A DNA stretch of 33,353 bases from Flavobacteriales bacterium (lineage in GTDB: Bacteria > Bacteroidota > Bacteroidia > Flavobacteriales_G > Salibacteraceae). Positions 1-9,678 of the stretch are shown in pieces. The DNA lies in NCBI GenBank assembly GCA_013204105.1, contig JABMOM010000042.1, positions 1-33,353 of the forward strand. Reading direction: 5' to 3'. Positions within the stretch are counted from its first letter, which is position 1. Each line of letters opens with the position of its first letter. The notes beneath the pieces were generated by a model that made no database searches, had not been told where the DNA came from, and saw nothing but the letters and a program-made list of their open reading frames with translations. The position numbers and the translations under genes are program-made.

Positions 1-3000
1 CATCACCTTACAGCTACGCATGGAGTGGAGGAGCAGGGTCATCAGCGACAGCTAGTGGTCTATCAGCAGGAACTTACACGATAACAGTAACGGACGCCAA
101 CGGTTGTACCGATACAGAGACCGTAACGATCACCGAACCCACAGCGGTAGTCGCGAGCATCGGCACCCCGACCAACGTAAGTTGCAACGGAGGCAGCGAT
201 GGATCAGCCACAGCCTCAGGGGCAGGTGGAACATCGCCTTATAGCTACGCATGGAGTGGCGGGGCAGGATCATCAGCAGCGGCTACCGGTCTATCAGCAG
301 GAACATATACGGTAACGGTAACAGACGCCAATGGATGTAGTGACACCGAGACGGTGACCATCACTGAACCAACCGCTACGAGTGCCTCCATTAGTTCATC
401 TACGAATCTTTCATGTTTTGGAAGCAACGACGGATCAGCGACAGCTTCGGGCTCAGGCGGTACTTCTCCATATTCATATGTCTGGAGTTCAGGAGCGGTT
501 ACGGCAACCGCCAGCGGGTTGGCAGCAGGAACGTTTACGGTGACCGTAACGGACGCCAATGGTTGCACGCAAGTAGCTTCAGTTACAATTACACAACCTA
601 CAGTGCTCGCCACGACTGTTTCACTTGACAATAATGTCAGTTGTAACGGCGGAAACGATGGGGGAGCAAGTGTGTCTGTGAGCGGTGGAACGTCGCCGTA
701 TTCCTACATATGGAGTTCAAGTGAAACCGCAACTTCCTCAGACTCTTTAAGTGCGGGCATGGCATACGTCACGATTACTGATGCTAACGGTTGTGAAGCC
801 ATTGACTCGATACAGGTTACTGAACCGAACGTGTTGAGCGCGAGCATCAGCGCTTCAACAAATGTCAGCTGTAACGCAGGAAGCGATGGGTCTGCAACAG
901 TGTCCGTTTCAGGTGGCACAACTCCGTATGCATATGCATGGAGTGGAGGCGGCGGAACCGCCGTATCTGCTACTGGCTTGTCAGCAGGCACGTACATAGT
1001 GACAGCAACCGACGCTAACGGTTGTACCGATACGGCTAGCGTTACGATTACCGAACCCACTTCGATCAGTTTAGCAACCTCCCCAACCAATGTGTCGTGC
1101 AACGGTGCAAACGATGGATCCATCAGTGTAGTTGCGTCAGGTGGTACGGCAGGATATTCTTACTTATGGTCAACAGCAGCGACAAGTGCGACAATTACGA
1201 ATCTTTCACCCGGTAATTATACCGTGACTGTGACAGATGCGAATGGATGTACCGAGACTGCCGCCCAGGCAATCACACAACCCGCAGCATTGTCCGTAAC
1301 CGCAACACTTTTGGCCAACGTTTCCTGTGCTGGTGGTAACGATGGGTCAGCAAATGCCTCAGCGGCTGGTGGAACATCTCCTTATTCCTATGCTTGGAGT
1401 GGCGGTGCTGGATCATCTGCTACAGTAGTTGGATTGTCCGAGGGTACCTATACAGTGACGACTACGGATTCGAACGGGTGCACCGCTGTTGACTCTGTCA
1501 CAGTAGGCCAATTGGACACTGTTAGTCCATCCGCACTCTCTTTCGATATGATAACGCTCTACCTTGATGCAACTGGAGCCGTTTCTATATCCTATAATGA
1601 TGTAGATAGTGCTTCTTCTGATAATTGCAGCGTTACAAGTCTCTCGCTCAACGATTCTGTATTTGATTGCTCTGACGTCGGTTCATCCTTTAGCATTGTA
1701 CTCACAGCCATGGATGGCGCTGGCAATAGCGACACATCTCATACTTGGGTAAGTGTAATGGACACCATTGCACCAAACGTGCTTTCAAATGACACCACGT
1801 TGTTCTTAAGTGCAGCAGGAACGGTAACCATTACCCCGAACATGCTCGATGCTGGATCATCGGATGCCTGTGGCATTGCTAGCATGCAATTGGATACTAC
1901 AGCATTAAATTGTTCGTCTGCTGGAGACAGCGTTGCCGTGACATTGTATGTTACCGATGTCAATGGTAACGTAGATTCATCGACGTCCTACGTTTATGTA
2001 GTCGACACAGTGGCTCCTAACGTAATTACACAAAACATTAATGTCCAGCTCGATTCCTCTGGTTCGGTCTCAATTACAGCCAGTATGGTCAACGCTTCTA
2101 GCGGTGATAGTTGTGGCATTGATTCCATGTGGATAAGCCAAGAGACTTTCAATTGTGGAGATACGGCCGCGCCTAATTTGGTGATGCTGTATGCTATGGA
2201 TGTATCTGGAAATGTGGACTCCAACTCTGCGTTCGTGAGCGTATCCGATGTGATGGCTCCGAATGTTCTGCCATTTACAAGCTTCACAGTGGCGTTAGAT
2301 GCTTCTGGAAATGCAAGCATTACTGCAAATGAGTTGGATTCTGCTAGCTTGGACAATTGTGGTATTGATACCCTTTACTTGAGTCAATACACGTTTGACT
2401 GTTCAGATACCGGCGCCTTTGCATCGGTATGGCTTTATGCGGTCGATTTCAGTGGTAATGTGGACTCTGCGCAAGCGTCGGTTGAAATCATTGACAGCTT
2501 AGCGCCAACGGTGATTACCCAAAACTTAGTCGCGTACCTCGATGCATCAGGTCAGGTTACGGTTACCGCGGATAGCGCTGACGCTGGTTCTTCAGACAAT
2601 TGCGCGATTGATTCCATGTATTTGGGACAATCGACCTTTGATTGCGGCGACGTTGGAGTGAACTTTACCAACCTTTTCGTAGTCGACGCGAGTGGAAACT
2701 TGGGAATGGACTCGGTGAGTATTACAGTATTTGATACGATATCTCCACAACTTACAGTACAAGGGGATGATACCATTTACTTAGACGGAGTGGGTGAGGC
2801 TTCCTATTCATACTCGCAGGCCATTGGGGTGCTTTATGATAGTTGCGGCATTGACTCGATTTGGTTGAGTGATTCACTCTTCACTTGTTCAGATACAGGA
2901 CAGAACAGCATAACAATTTTCGCGCAAGATGTTTCTGGAAACATCAGTCAGGATCAGTTTACGCTTACCGTGATGGATACCGTATCGCCTGAGACGTTTG

Positions 3001-5123
3001 CCATAAACGATACGACCTTGTACCTGAATGCTTCGGGTACGGTGTCTATAACGGCTGCAGAACTGGACAGCGCTTCGATCGACAATTGTGCCATCAGCTC
3101 AATCATCTTAGATCAATCAACGTTTGATTGTTCTCATTTAGGATCGAATACAGTGACCTTTACAGCAACAGATGTGAGTGGAAATTCCTCTTCTGCTGAG
3201 GTGATGGTTACCGTATTGGATACCATGACCACTATTTCCATCAATATCGATTCCGCGCTTCAATGTGCTGGGGATAGTTTAGGAGTAGCAACGGCGACGG
3301 CGACTGGAATTTCAGGAGGGTATACCTATCTGTGGAGTGATGGTCAAACTAACGCAACAGCTATAGATCTGGGACCAGGCACTTACTATGTGACAGCTAC
3401 CTCAACAGGAGGTTGCGAGATAGTTGATTCTGTCACTTTTGTCGAGCCAGTGGGAATGCAAGGTGCGTTAACCGCGCAAGACATCACATGCTTTGGTGGA
3501 AACGATGGTTGGGTCAGTGCTTCTGTAACCGGAGGAGCTCCTGGGTACGTATACGCATGGAGCAATGCGGCCACAACGGATTCTATCGGTGGTCTTTCAG
3601 CCAGTACTTATTTGGTGACGATCACGGACACAAATGGATGTACGATTGAAATGGATACGACGCTTGTTTCTCCAAGCCAGATCCTCACGCAGATTACATC
3701 ATCAGACAGTGTCCTGTGTGCTGGAGACAGTTCAGCAACCCTTACGGTTGTTATCTCAGGCGGTGTAGGTGGATACGGTTCACTATGGGATATCGGAGGC
3801 AACGCAATGACAGGAGATACTGTTGAGAATGTAGGGGTAGGTACCCACTACCTAGTCGTTACAGATTCTGCAGGATGTATGGTATTTGATTCTGTCACCA
3901 TTGCTGAAAACCCACTTCCTGCAGTCTCATTTGAGATCGCAGAGGATACGGTATGTGCGGGAACCCAAATCGCCTTGGACAGTGTTTCTCCTTTCGGAGG
4001 ATTCTACCTAGGCAACGGAGTGGTCGGTGATACCTTATTTACGGACTCACTGATTGGAACCCAATTCGTCAGCTATACGTTCGTTGATTCCAACGGCTGT
4101 GCGAATGCCGCTGTGGATTCGATTCATATTCTGCCATTGGCGATCATCAGCTTTACTTCAGATCCAGTTGAATTATGTGCGGGAGAACAGATTGCCCTCA
4201 ATTTTGCTTCTCCAGCGGGCGGGGTGTATACATCTCAGTTCATTGATGGCGACATGCTCGTGGCTCCGGATACTGTTTACAGTGGCATCGGAGGCTGGTA
4301 TGTATTCGAGAATGCCTGTGGGGTTGATTCGGATACGTTCTCCATTCTGGTACATCCATTGCCTACAGTGGATTTGGGTCCGGACACTATGCTTTGTAAT
4401 GCAACTGGAATGACCTTGACTGCTGGTTCACATGCGGGCTATCTCTGGTCTACCGGCGCAACTACCTCAAGTATCTTATTGAACGGCGGTGAAGAACCCC
4501 TCACGGAAGATCAGATCATTTGGGTGCAGGTTTCAAGCGCCGAAGGATGTCTTGGGTCGGATACACTCATGATCGACGTGATAGAGCAGCCAACCTTCTA
4601 CCTTGGAGACAACTTGGATATATGCTTGGACGAAGAGCATACCCTAAGCGTGCCGAATGTTTATGACAACTTCTTGTGGAGCGATAGTTCTACAGGACTG
4701 AGCATCCTTGCGCACGACGGTACCTTGAAGACGCCAGGAATCTATCAGTTCTGGGCACTTGGATACAATGAGGCTGGATGTAGTTACTCAGACACAATGT
4801 ACCTGTCACTGATTGATTGCGATGGAGTATTTGTAGGCATCGAAGAAGTGGGAGACGGCGCCTTTGGATTCGATTTCTATCCTAATCCTGCTTCTGACAA
4901 TGTCAACTTGGTCCTCAATGCTTCTGCAGATGACCTGCGTTCAGTAGGCATTTACGGTGCGATGGGGGAGATGGTGAGAACGTATGGGAAGGCCGATTGG
5001 AATTCCAACGGACACGAAGACGAAGTGGTGATTGATTTGGGAGAGATGGCCAATGGCATCTACCTCATTCAAGTGAATCACGCAGACGGTATTTCAACGA
5101 AGAGATTGGTCATCGGACGCTAA
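1..5123 (+). CDS. Giant SprB-repeat surface protein with T9SS sorting domain (5' end outside window)
   Basis: The frame is open from base 3 to the TAA at 5121-5123, giving 1706 visible residues; the true start lies before the window. In order it shows about six and a half SprB-type repeats of ~75 residues (visible residues 1-504; core features are a CNGGNDGSA-like segment, GGTSPYSYxWS and TDANGC), seven ~81-residue HYR/Ig-like repeats starting D-T-x-x-P-x (505-1072), three more divergent SprB-like repeats (1073-1303), several Ig/PKD-like segments with paired cysteines (1304-1611), and a type A T9SS C-terminal sorting domain (1612-1706) with FYPNPASD and a GIYLIQV...KRLVI ending. The layout matches SprB-like gliding adhesins and other large T9SS cargo. 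It should be exported by Sec and T9SS and displayed on the cell surface. Whether it is a motility adhesin, or an adhesin for other surfaces, cannot be decided here. Confidence is high for the class, low for the exact role. Confidence 0.9.
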   Translation, partial: SPYSYAWSGGAGSSATASGLSAGTYTITVTDANGCTDTETVTITEPTAVVASIGTPTNVSCNGGSDGSATASGAGGTSPYSYAWSGGAGSSAAATGLSAGTYTVTVTDANGCSDTETVTITEPTATSASISSSTNLSCFGSNDGSATASGSGGTSPYSYVWSSGAVTATASGLAAGTFTVTVTDANGCTQVASVTITQPTVLATTVSLDNNVSCNGGNDGGASVSVSGGTSPYSYIWSSSETATSSDSLSAGMAYVTITDANGCEAIDSIQVTEPNVLSASISASTNVSCNAGSDGSATVSVSGGTTPYAYAWSGGGGTAVSATGLSAGTYIVTATDANGCTDTASVTITEPTSISLATSPTNVSCNGANDGSISVVASGGTAGYSYLWSTAATSATITNLSPGNYTVTVTDANGCTETAAQAITQPAALSVTATLLANVSCAGGNDGSANASAAGGTSPYSYAWSGGAGSSATVVGLSEGTYTVTTTDSNGCTAVDSVTVGQLDTVSPSALSFDMITLYLDATGAVSISYNDVDSASSDNCSVTSLSLNDSVFDCSDVGSSFSIVLTAMDGAGNSDTSHTWVSVMDTIAPNVLSNDTTLFLSAAGTVTITPNMLDAGSSDACGIASMQLDTTALNCSSAGDSVAVTLYVTDVNGNVDSSTSYVYVVDTVAPNVITQNINVQLDSSGSVSITASMVNASSGDSCGIDSMWISQETFNCGDTAAPNLVMLYAMDVSGNVDSNSAFVSVSDVMAPNVLPFTSFTVALDASGNASITANELDSASLDNCGIDTLYLSQYTFDCSDTGAFASVWLYAVDFSGNVDSAQASVEIIDSLAPTVITQNLVAYLDASGQVTVTADSADAGSSDNCAIDSMYLGQSTFDCGDVGVNFTNLFVVDASGNLGMDSVSITVFDTISPQLTVQGDDTIYLDGVGEASYSYSQAIGVLYDSCGIDSIWLSDSLFTCSDTGQNSITIFAQDVSGNISQDQFTLTVMDTVSPETFAINDTTLYLNASGTVSITAAELDSASIDNCAISSIILDQSTFDCSHLGSNTVTFTATDVSGNSSSAEVMVTVLDTMTTISINIDSALQCAGDSLGVATATATGISGGYTYLWSDGQTNATAIDLGPGTYYVTATSTGGCEIVDSVTFVEPVGMQGALTAQDITCFGGNDGWVSASVTGGAPGYVYAWSNAATTDSIGGLSASTYLVTITDTNGCTIEMDTTLVSPSQILTQITSSDSVLCAGDSSATLTVVISGGVGGYGSLWDIGGNAMTGDTVENVGVGTHYLVVTDSAGCMVFDSVTIAENPLPAVSFEIAEDTVCAGTQIALDSVSPFGGFYLGNGVVGDTLFTDSLIGTQFVSYTFVDSNGCANAAVDSIHILPLAIISFTSDPVELCAGEQIALNFASPAGGVYTSQFIDGDMLVAPDTVYSGIGGWYVFENACGVDSDTFSILVHPLPTVDLGPDTMLCNATGMTLTAGSHAGYLWSTGATTSSILLNGGEEPLTEDQIIWVQVSSAEGCLGSDTLMIDVIEQPTFYLGDNLDICLDEEHTLSVPNVYDNFLWSDSSTGLSILAHDGTLKTPGIYQFWALGYNEAGCSYSDTMYLSLIDCDGVFVGIEEVGDGAFGFDFYPNPASDNVNLVLNASADDLRSVGIYGAMGEMVRTYGKADWNSNGHEDEVVIDLGEMANGIYLIQVNHADGISTKRLVIGR
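3..1514 (+). repeat. SprB-type tandem repeats, first block
   Basis: Six full units and one partial unit of about 225 bp each encode ~75-residue SprB repeats. The first two visible units are nearly identical at DNA level around the PYSYAWSGGAGSS segment, whereas later units diverge. This pattern fits recent tandem duplication or gene conversion at the N-terminal side of the block. Confidence 0.85.
1515..3218 (+). repeat. HYR/Ig-like tandem repeats
   Basis: Seven consecutive units average 243 bp (81 residues). Each begins with a D-T/S-x-x-P motif, has a Y-L-D-A-S-G-like strand, a D-N-C-x-I core, a F-D-C-S-D segment and ends in a D-x-S-G-N strand. The spacing and cysteines suggest disulphide-stabilised immunoglobulin-like folds forming a stalk. 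Confidence 0.75.
3219..3911 (+). repeat. Second, divergent block of SprB-like repeats
   Basis: Three units carry the SprB hallmarks (C-x-G-G/D-x-S, GGY-x-Y-x-W-S, and TDTNGC- or TDSAGC-type ends) but are much less alike than the first block. They sit between the HYR-like stalk and the C-terminal Ig/PKD-like segments. Confidence 0.7.
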
Positions 5124-5133
5124 GTTCGATGAC

Positions 5134-5592
5134 TCAATGCTCGGATTGCTCAAGTTGGAGTCCTACTTCCATGAGCAAAGGCAAAGGATTCGCCGTTTCT
5201 TGACTGATGCGAAAGCTGTATTCGCCTGGGACGAAGGTGTGTCCAGCCATAAAGCGATAAGAAACATCCCAAAGGTCCACAGAACCTTCACCTAAATAAT
5301 CGCCTTGATCATCCCTGATCGGGATAACAAAGGATACGACGAGCGATGTGTCTGGAGTAGTGACCTCGCATTTCAAGGCAATGGACCTGTACTGAAACCC
5401 ATGGAGATGACGGATGAGGACGGTAGCATCCAGGACTTGAGTTTCATAGGTGGTATACTCGAAAGTTTGCACATCATCTGCAGCCCATGTCCAATCTTTG
5501 ATTTCGTGATTCTCTCTGTACTCCCAAAGCAAACCGCATCCAAGGAGAACGACAGAGAGCGTGGAAATTCTTAAAAACGAATTGACTTTCAT
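5134..5592 (-). CDS. gldH: Gliding motility lipoprotein GldH
   Basis: The 152-residue product begins with a lipoprotein signal ending in VVLLGC (lipid-attachment Cys19), predicting an outer-membrane-anchored periplasmic protein. The body fits the GldH pattern: a TWAADD segment after the anchor, a central IRHLHGFQYRS strand, PIRDDQGDYLGEG, FVPGEYSFRISQ and a closing MEVGLQLEQ. GldH is a known accessory lipoprotein needed for gliding and T9SS function in Flavobacterium; its biochemical role is not established. The gene converges on the giant SprB-like gene with only 10 bp between stop codons and diverges from the yqeY-like gene across 57 bp. Identification is by recalled motif pattern and length, so moderately high confidence. 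Confidence 0.8.
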   Translation of the reverse strand: MKVNSFLRISTLSVVLLGCGLLWEYRENHEIKDWTWAADDVQTFEYTTYETQVLDATVLIRHLHGFQYRSIALKCEVTTPDTSLVVSFVIPIRDDQGDYLGEGSVDLWDVSYRFMAGHTFVPGEYSFRISQETANPLPLLMEVGLQLEQSEH

Positions 5593-5604
5593 ACACTTAG
5601 TTTA

Positions 5605-5635
5605 GTCCACAAGCATAAGCATTAAATTCGTGGAC
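5605..5635. promoter_or_regulatory. Inverted repeat in the gldH/yqeY divergent gap
   Basis: Six-base arms GTCCAC and GTGGAC are separated by 19 bases in the 57-bp divergent intergenic region. A one-mismatch -7 box (TAAATTCG) for yqeY lies inside it. It could be an operator or chance; no known regulator site is recognised. Confidence 0.25.
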
Positions 5636-5649
5636 CAACAAACAACACA

Positions 5650-6102
5650 ATGAGCATAGCACAACAGATCAACGACGATATCAAGAAATCCATGCTTGCA
5701 AAAGACAAGGCTAGATTGGAAGCGCTGCGCGCCATTAAAAGTGCCATCCTCATGATCGCAAGTGAAAAAGCAGGATCCGTAGTTTCCGATGACGATGCCA
5801 TGACAGCTATGCAGAAACTGGTCAAGCAACGAAAGGATGCTGCGGCCATCTATGAAGAACAGGGGAGGGAAGACATGGCCGAAGTCGAAATATTTCAGGC
5901 AGATGTGATCTCAACTTACCTTCCGGAGATGATGGGTGAGGAAGAGGTGAGAAAGCTTGTAATGGATAAGATTGCGGCCAGCGGTGCTTCCGGGCCTCAG
6001 GATATTGGTAAGGTGATGGGACCTTTGATGGGTCAATTGAAAGGAAAGGCTGACGGTAAATTGATTTCACAATTGGTGAAAGAAGAACTGGGAAAGCTCT
6101 AA
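5650..6102 (+). CDS. yqeY: GatB/YqeY domain protein
   Basis: A 150-residue helical protein of normal family length. Recognisable features are the N-terminal ISxDIKKSMLAKDKARL-type helix, the LRAIKSAI segment, the YEEQGREDMAEVE segment, the ADVISTYLPEMMGEEE segment and a DIGKVMGPLMGQLKGKADGK block near the C-terminus. It resembles the tail domain of GatB, the amidotransferase subunit that recognises misacylated tRNA, so a tRNA-related role is suspected, but the free-standing protein has no firmly established function. The ATG at 5650 is the only start consistent with the family N-terminus. A hairpin follows the stop. Confidence 0.9.
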   Translation: MSIAQQINDDIKKSMLAKDKARLEALRAIKSAILMIASEKAGSVVSDDDAMTAMQKLVKQRKDAAAIYEEQGREDMAEVEIFQADVISTYLPEMMGEEEVRKLVMDKIAASGASGPQDIGKVMGPLMGQLKGKADGKLISQLVKEELGKL

Positions 6103-6120
6103 CACGAAGCTTCAGCACAT

Positions 6121-6148
6121 AAAAAAAGCCCCGGACACCCGGGGCTTT
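6121..6148. terminator. Intrinsic terminator between yqeY and groEL
   Basis: A ten-pair stem AAAGCCCCGG / CCGGGGCTTT closes an ACAC loop (6125-6148). Read on the minus strand it is followed by seven Ts, making a strong terminator for groES-groEL. Read on the plus strand the T tract is interrupted but usable for yqeY. Confidence 0.85.
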
Positions 6149-6170
6149 CTTGTTTATTGTAGTGAAAGAT

Positions 6171-7817
<1,647 letters not shown>

Positions 7818-7832
7818 TTATGTGGTTTTGAA

Positions 7833-8114
7833 TTATGTGAGGCTACCCAAGATGTCGGATGCTCTCATGATCAAATATTCCTTTGCGCCGATTTGGATCT
7901 CTGTTCCTGAATACTTTCCGTAGAAAACAGTATCCCCTTCTTTGAGCGTCATCGGCTCATCCTTTTTGCCAGGACCCACAGCTATGATCAAGCCTTGCTG
8001 CGGTTTTTCTTTTGCTGTATCAGGAATGATGATTCCTCCTGCTGTTTTTTCCTCTGCCGCAGCTGGTTCTACCAGCACACGGTCTTCGTTTGGTTTGAAA
8101 TTCACTTCTGCCAT
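7833..8114 (-). CDS. groS: Co-chaperonin GroES (Hsp10)
   Basis: A 93-residue protein of standard length that caps the GroEL ring. It shows the DRVLVEP strand, a mobile-loop segment [21 protein letters not shown], the [27 protein letters not shown] core and the C-terminal [11 protein letters not shown]. It is the first gene of the groES-groEL unit. The leader carries an inverted repeat and a sigma-54-like box (annotated separately) and no Shine-Dalgarno sequence. The ATG at 8112-8114 is the only fitting start. Confidence 0.97.
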   Translation of the reverse strand: MAEVNFKPNEDRVLVEPAAAEEKTAGGIIIPDTAKEKPQQGLIIAVGPGKKDEPMTLKEGDTVFYGKYSGTEIQIGAKEYLIMRASDILGSLT

Positions 8115-8149
8115 TATTAAGAAGGTTTATGTTACATGCAGGCCATGGT

Positions 8150-8190
8150 CACAATTTGTGCCAGCGGACCTTTGTGTCATGATTTTGACA
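8150..8190 (-). promoter_or_regulatory. Candidate heat-shock/sigma-54-like control region of groES
   Basis: On the minus strand a perfect TGTCA-N6-TGACA inverted repeat (8190-8175) lies 11 bases before TGGCAC (8163-8158), identical to the -24 box of sigma-54 promoters. The downstream bases give TTGTGA one base earlier than the ideal GG-N10-GC spacing, so the -12 half is imperfect. No CIRCE element and no clear TAnnTTTG box is visible. Seen: the motifs. Inferred: their use. Confidence 0.35.
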
Positions 8191-8197
8191 GATGGAC

Positions 8198-8235
8198 AAA
8201 AAAAATGTCAGCTCGCCGTGACAAGCTGACATTTT
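8198..8235 (-). terminator. Intrinsic terminator of the secG operon
   Basis: A 12-pair perfect stem AAAATGTCAGCT / AGCTGACATTTT (8202-8213 with 8224-8235) closes a 10-base loop. On the minus strand it is followed by eight consecutive Ts (8205 down to 8198), 20-odd bases beyond the secG stop. Confidence 0.85.
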
Positions 8236-8258
8236 ATCAATGTTTTGAGTGACGCTAC

Positions 8259-8582
8259 CTATTCAGGAAGAGGCACTGAGCTCTCTTCGACTCCCTGCAC
8301 TGGAGCACCCACTTGATCTCCGATCATGCCTTCAATCTGACTAGATGCTTCTTCAGTCGATGAAGTGCTGATCATAGCAGTAGACACTAGGCAAAGTGAC
8401 AAAAGCGCAATGGCCAAGATCCAAGTACCTTTTTCAAGGAAGTCAGTGGTTCGCTGTACACCGGCGATCTGGTTGCTCGATGAGAAACCTGAGGCCAAGC
8501 CGCCTCCTTTGGAGTTCTGTATCAGAACGATACCCATCAGTAAAAGGCTGACGATAAAGATGAGGATAGAAATGACGATCAT
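8259..8582 (-). CDS. secG: Preprotein translocase subunit SecG
   Basis: A 107-residue inner-membrane protein with two hydrophobic helices (residues ~2-22 and ~52-72) separated by the family-typical loop with [12 protein letters not shown]. SecG is the small subunit of the SecYEG channel and assists polypeptide export. The acidic C-terminal extension after residue ~75 is common in Bacteroidota SecG. It is the last gene of the miaB operon, 13 bp after the TPR-like gene, and is followed by a strong terminator. Confidence 0.93.
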   Translation of the reverse strand: MIVISILIFIVSLLLMGIVLIQNSKGGGLASGFSSSNQIAGVQRTTDFLEKGTWILAIALLSLCLVSTAMISTSSTEEASSQIEGMIGDQVGAPVQGVEESSVPLPE

Positions 8583-8595
8583 GATCTATATATTT

Positions 8596-9678
8596 TTAAT
8601 CTGTCTTCAGTTTTTCAATAAGGCCGGCAAAATAACTGCTTTTTTCAGGATGCAGCAAGCTAAGTTTTTCATAGGTCGAAATTGCCTTGGAAATGTTGCC
8701 TTGTTGAGCATATACCTTGGCAAGCGTCTCGGTTACAATGTCTTCACGATCTAGCAGGCTCGACTTCGCTGCCTTCGCTGGTTTAAAGAATTCGGCTCGC
8801 TTTGGTACGATGTCATCTTCCTTTTCAATGAAATTATCAATGATCGAAGCAGCTTCTTTGAACGAACGAGGCGTGCGGATCTTCGATGCTTCATTAGAGG
8901 CTGTCACCGAAGGACTCACAATATCAATATCCCTCGAGCTGTTCGCATCGTTAGACAAGGTGGCCATCCAGCGTGAAAAACTTTGTTTGTCTGGCACTAC
9001 TGGCGCAGCACTCTCTTCTTTGTCGTCGATTGCTGCCTCGACACCAAGCGACGCTTCCTTTTCATCGACCTTGGGCTCTTGCGCTCCGATGGCATCGACG
9101 TCCTCAACTGCCTCACTTGATTCCGCAACGGCTTCCTGTAAGGGTCGATCTTGATCTTCAAACGCGTCTAATCGGTCAATCAAGTCTAATGCGGCCCCAG
9201 CACTCAAAGCCTCCGCTAAGTATTGCAGTTCAAAGGGGTCGTCCGTTTGTACGTTCGTTTCTGGTGTTTGAACGGTTTCTTCTAGTGCCTTCAATGGCAA
9301 ACGTTGGACACCCTCAGCGTCTTCATTTACGCGTGAAATCAATTCGATCGACTCAACTACGCGTGAAATCAATTCGATCGACTCAACTTCAGGCACGTCT
9401 ACCAATTTTGTCTCGGAGGCGCCAACGGTGGTGTGAGGATCGACTTCAGTTTCTTCCTCAAACAAGAACGAGTGCAATTGCCGTCTGCTGTTACTCAGCA
9501 GCGCGGCCCTTTGGATTAATGTTTCGTACCGCACATCACCCTTCGCTTCGTAAGCCTTTGTCAAGGCAATGGCCAACGTGGATGAATACGGATGTTTTTG
9601 TAGGGTTTCAGACAAAAGCGTCAGCTCTGTATGATCCAATCCTTCTAGGCGATCGATATTTTCTTCGGTGATCTTCAT
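8596..9678 (-). CDS. TPR-like hypothetical protein
   Basis: A 360-residue, very acidic protein without signal peptide or membrane segment, so probably cytosolic. The N-terminus (ENIDRLEGLDHTELTLLSETLQKHPYSS) and the C-terminus (ETLAKVYAQQGNISKAISTYEKLSLLHPEKSSYFAGLIEKL) look like tetratricopeptide-type helical hairpins; the middle is low-complexity and rich in E, D, V, A. I chose ATG at 9678 because its A overlaps the lptE stop (TAATG), although a TTG lies two codons upstream. It carries a perfect 30-bp tandem duplication. The position between lptE and secG suggests a link to envelope biogenesis, but no function is recognised. Confidence 0.8.
   Translation of the reverse strand: MKITEENIDRLEGLDHTELTLLSETLQKHPYSSTLAIALTKAYEAKGDVRYETLIQRAALLSNSRRQLHSFLFEEETEVDPHTTVGASETKLVDVPEVESIELISRVVESIELISRVNEDAEGVQRLPLKALEETVQTPETNVQTDDPFELQYLAEALSAGAALDLIDRLDAFEDQDRPLQEAVAESSEAVEDVDAIGAQEPKVDEKEASLGVEAAIDDKEESAAPVVPDKQSFSRWMATLSNDANSSRDIDIVSPSVTASNEASKIRTPRSFKEAASIIDNFIEKEDDIVPKRAEFFKPAKAAKSSLLDREDIVTETLAKVYAQQGNISKAISTYEKLSLLHPEKSSYFAGLIEKLKTD
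9329..9388. repeat. Perfect 30-bp tandem duplication inside the TPR-like gene
   Basis: Two adjacent identical 30-base units (9329-9358 and 9359-9388) encode the decapeptide VESIELISRV twice, in frame. The perfect identity indicates a recent slippage or duplication event in the low-complexity middle of the protein. Confidence 0.95.

Noticed and set aside
1-1514. Regular ~225-bp repeats considered as a CRISPR array or satellite
   Set aside because: The units are translated, far longer than CRISPR repeats, diverge by codon-wise changes and encode known SprB repeats.
245-3802. Several long minus-strand open frames opposite the giant repeat gene
   Set aside because: They mirror the codon pattern of the SprB/HYR repeats, have V/T/A/P-rich composition and no family features; the plus frame carries clear domains and the sorting signal.
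5305-5574. An 89-codon plus-strand open frame opposite gldH
   Set aside because: It is wholly inside gldH on the other strand, has no start context or domain, and gldH has a clear lipobox and family pattern.
8202-8235. The TGTCAGCT/AGCTGACA palindrome considered as a regulator site for groES
   Set aside because: Its eight-T tail on the minus strand right after secG makes an intrinsic terminator the simpler reading; the separate TGTCA-N6-TGACA repeat nearer groES is kept as the candidate operator.
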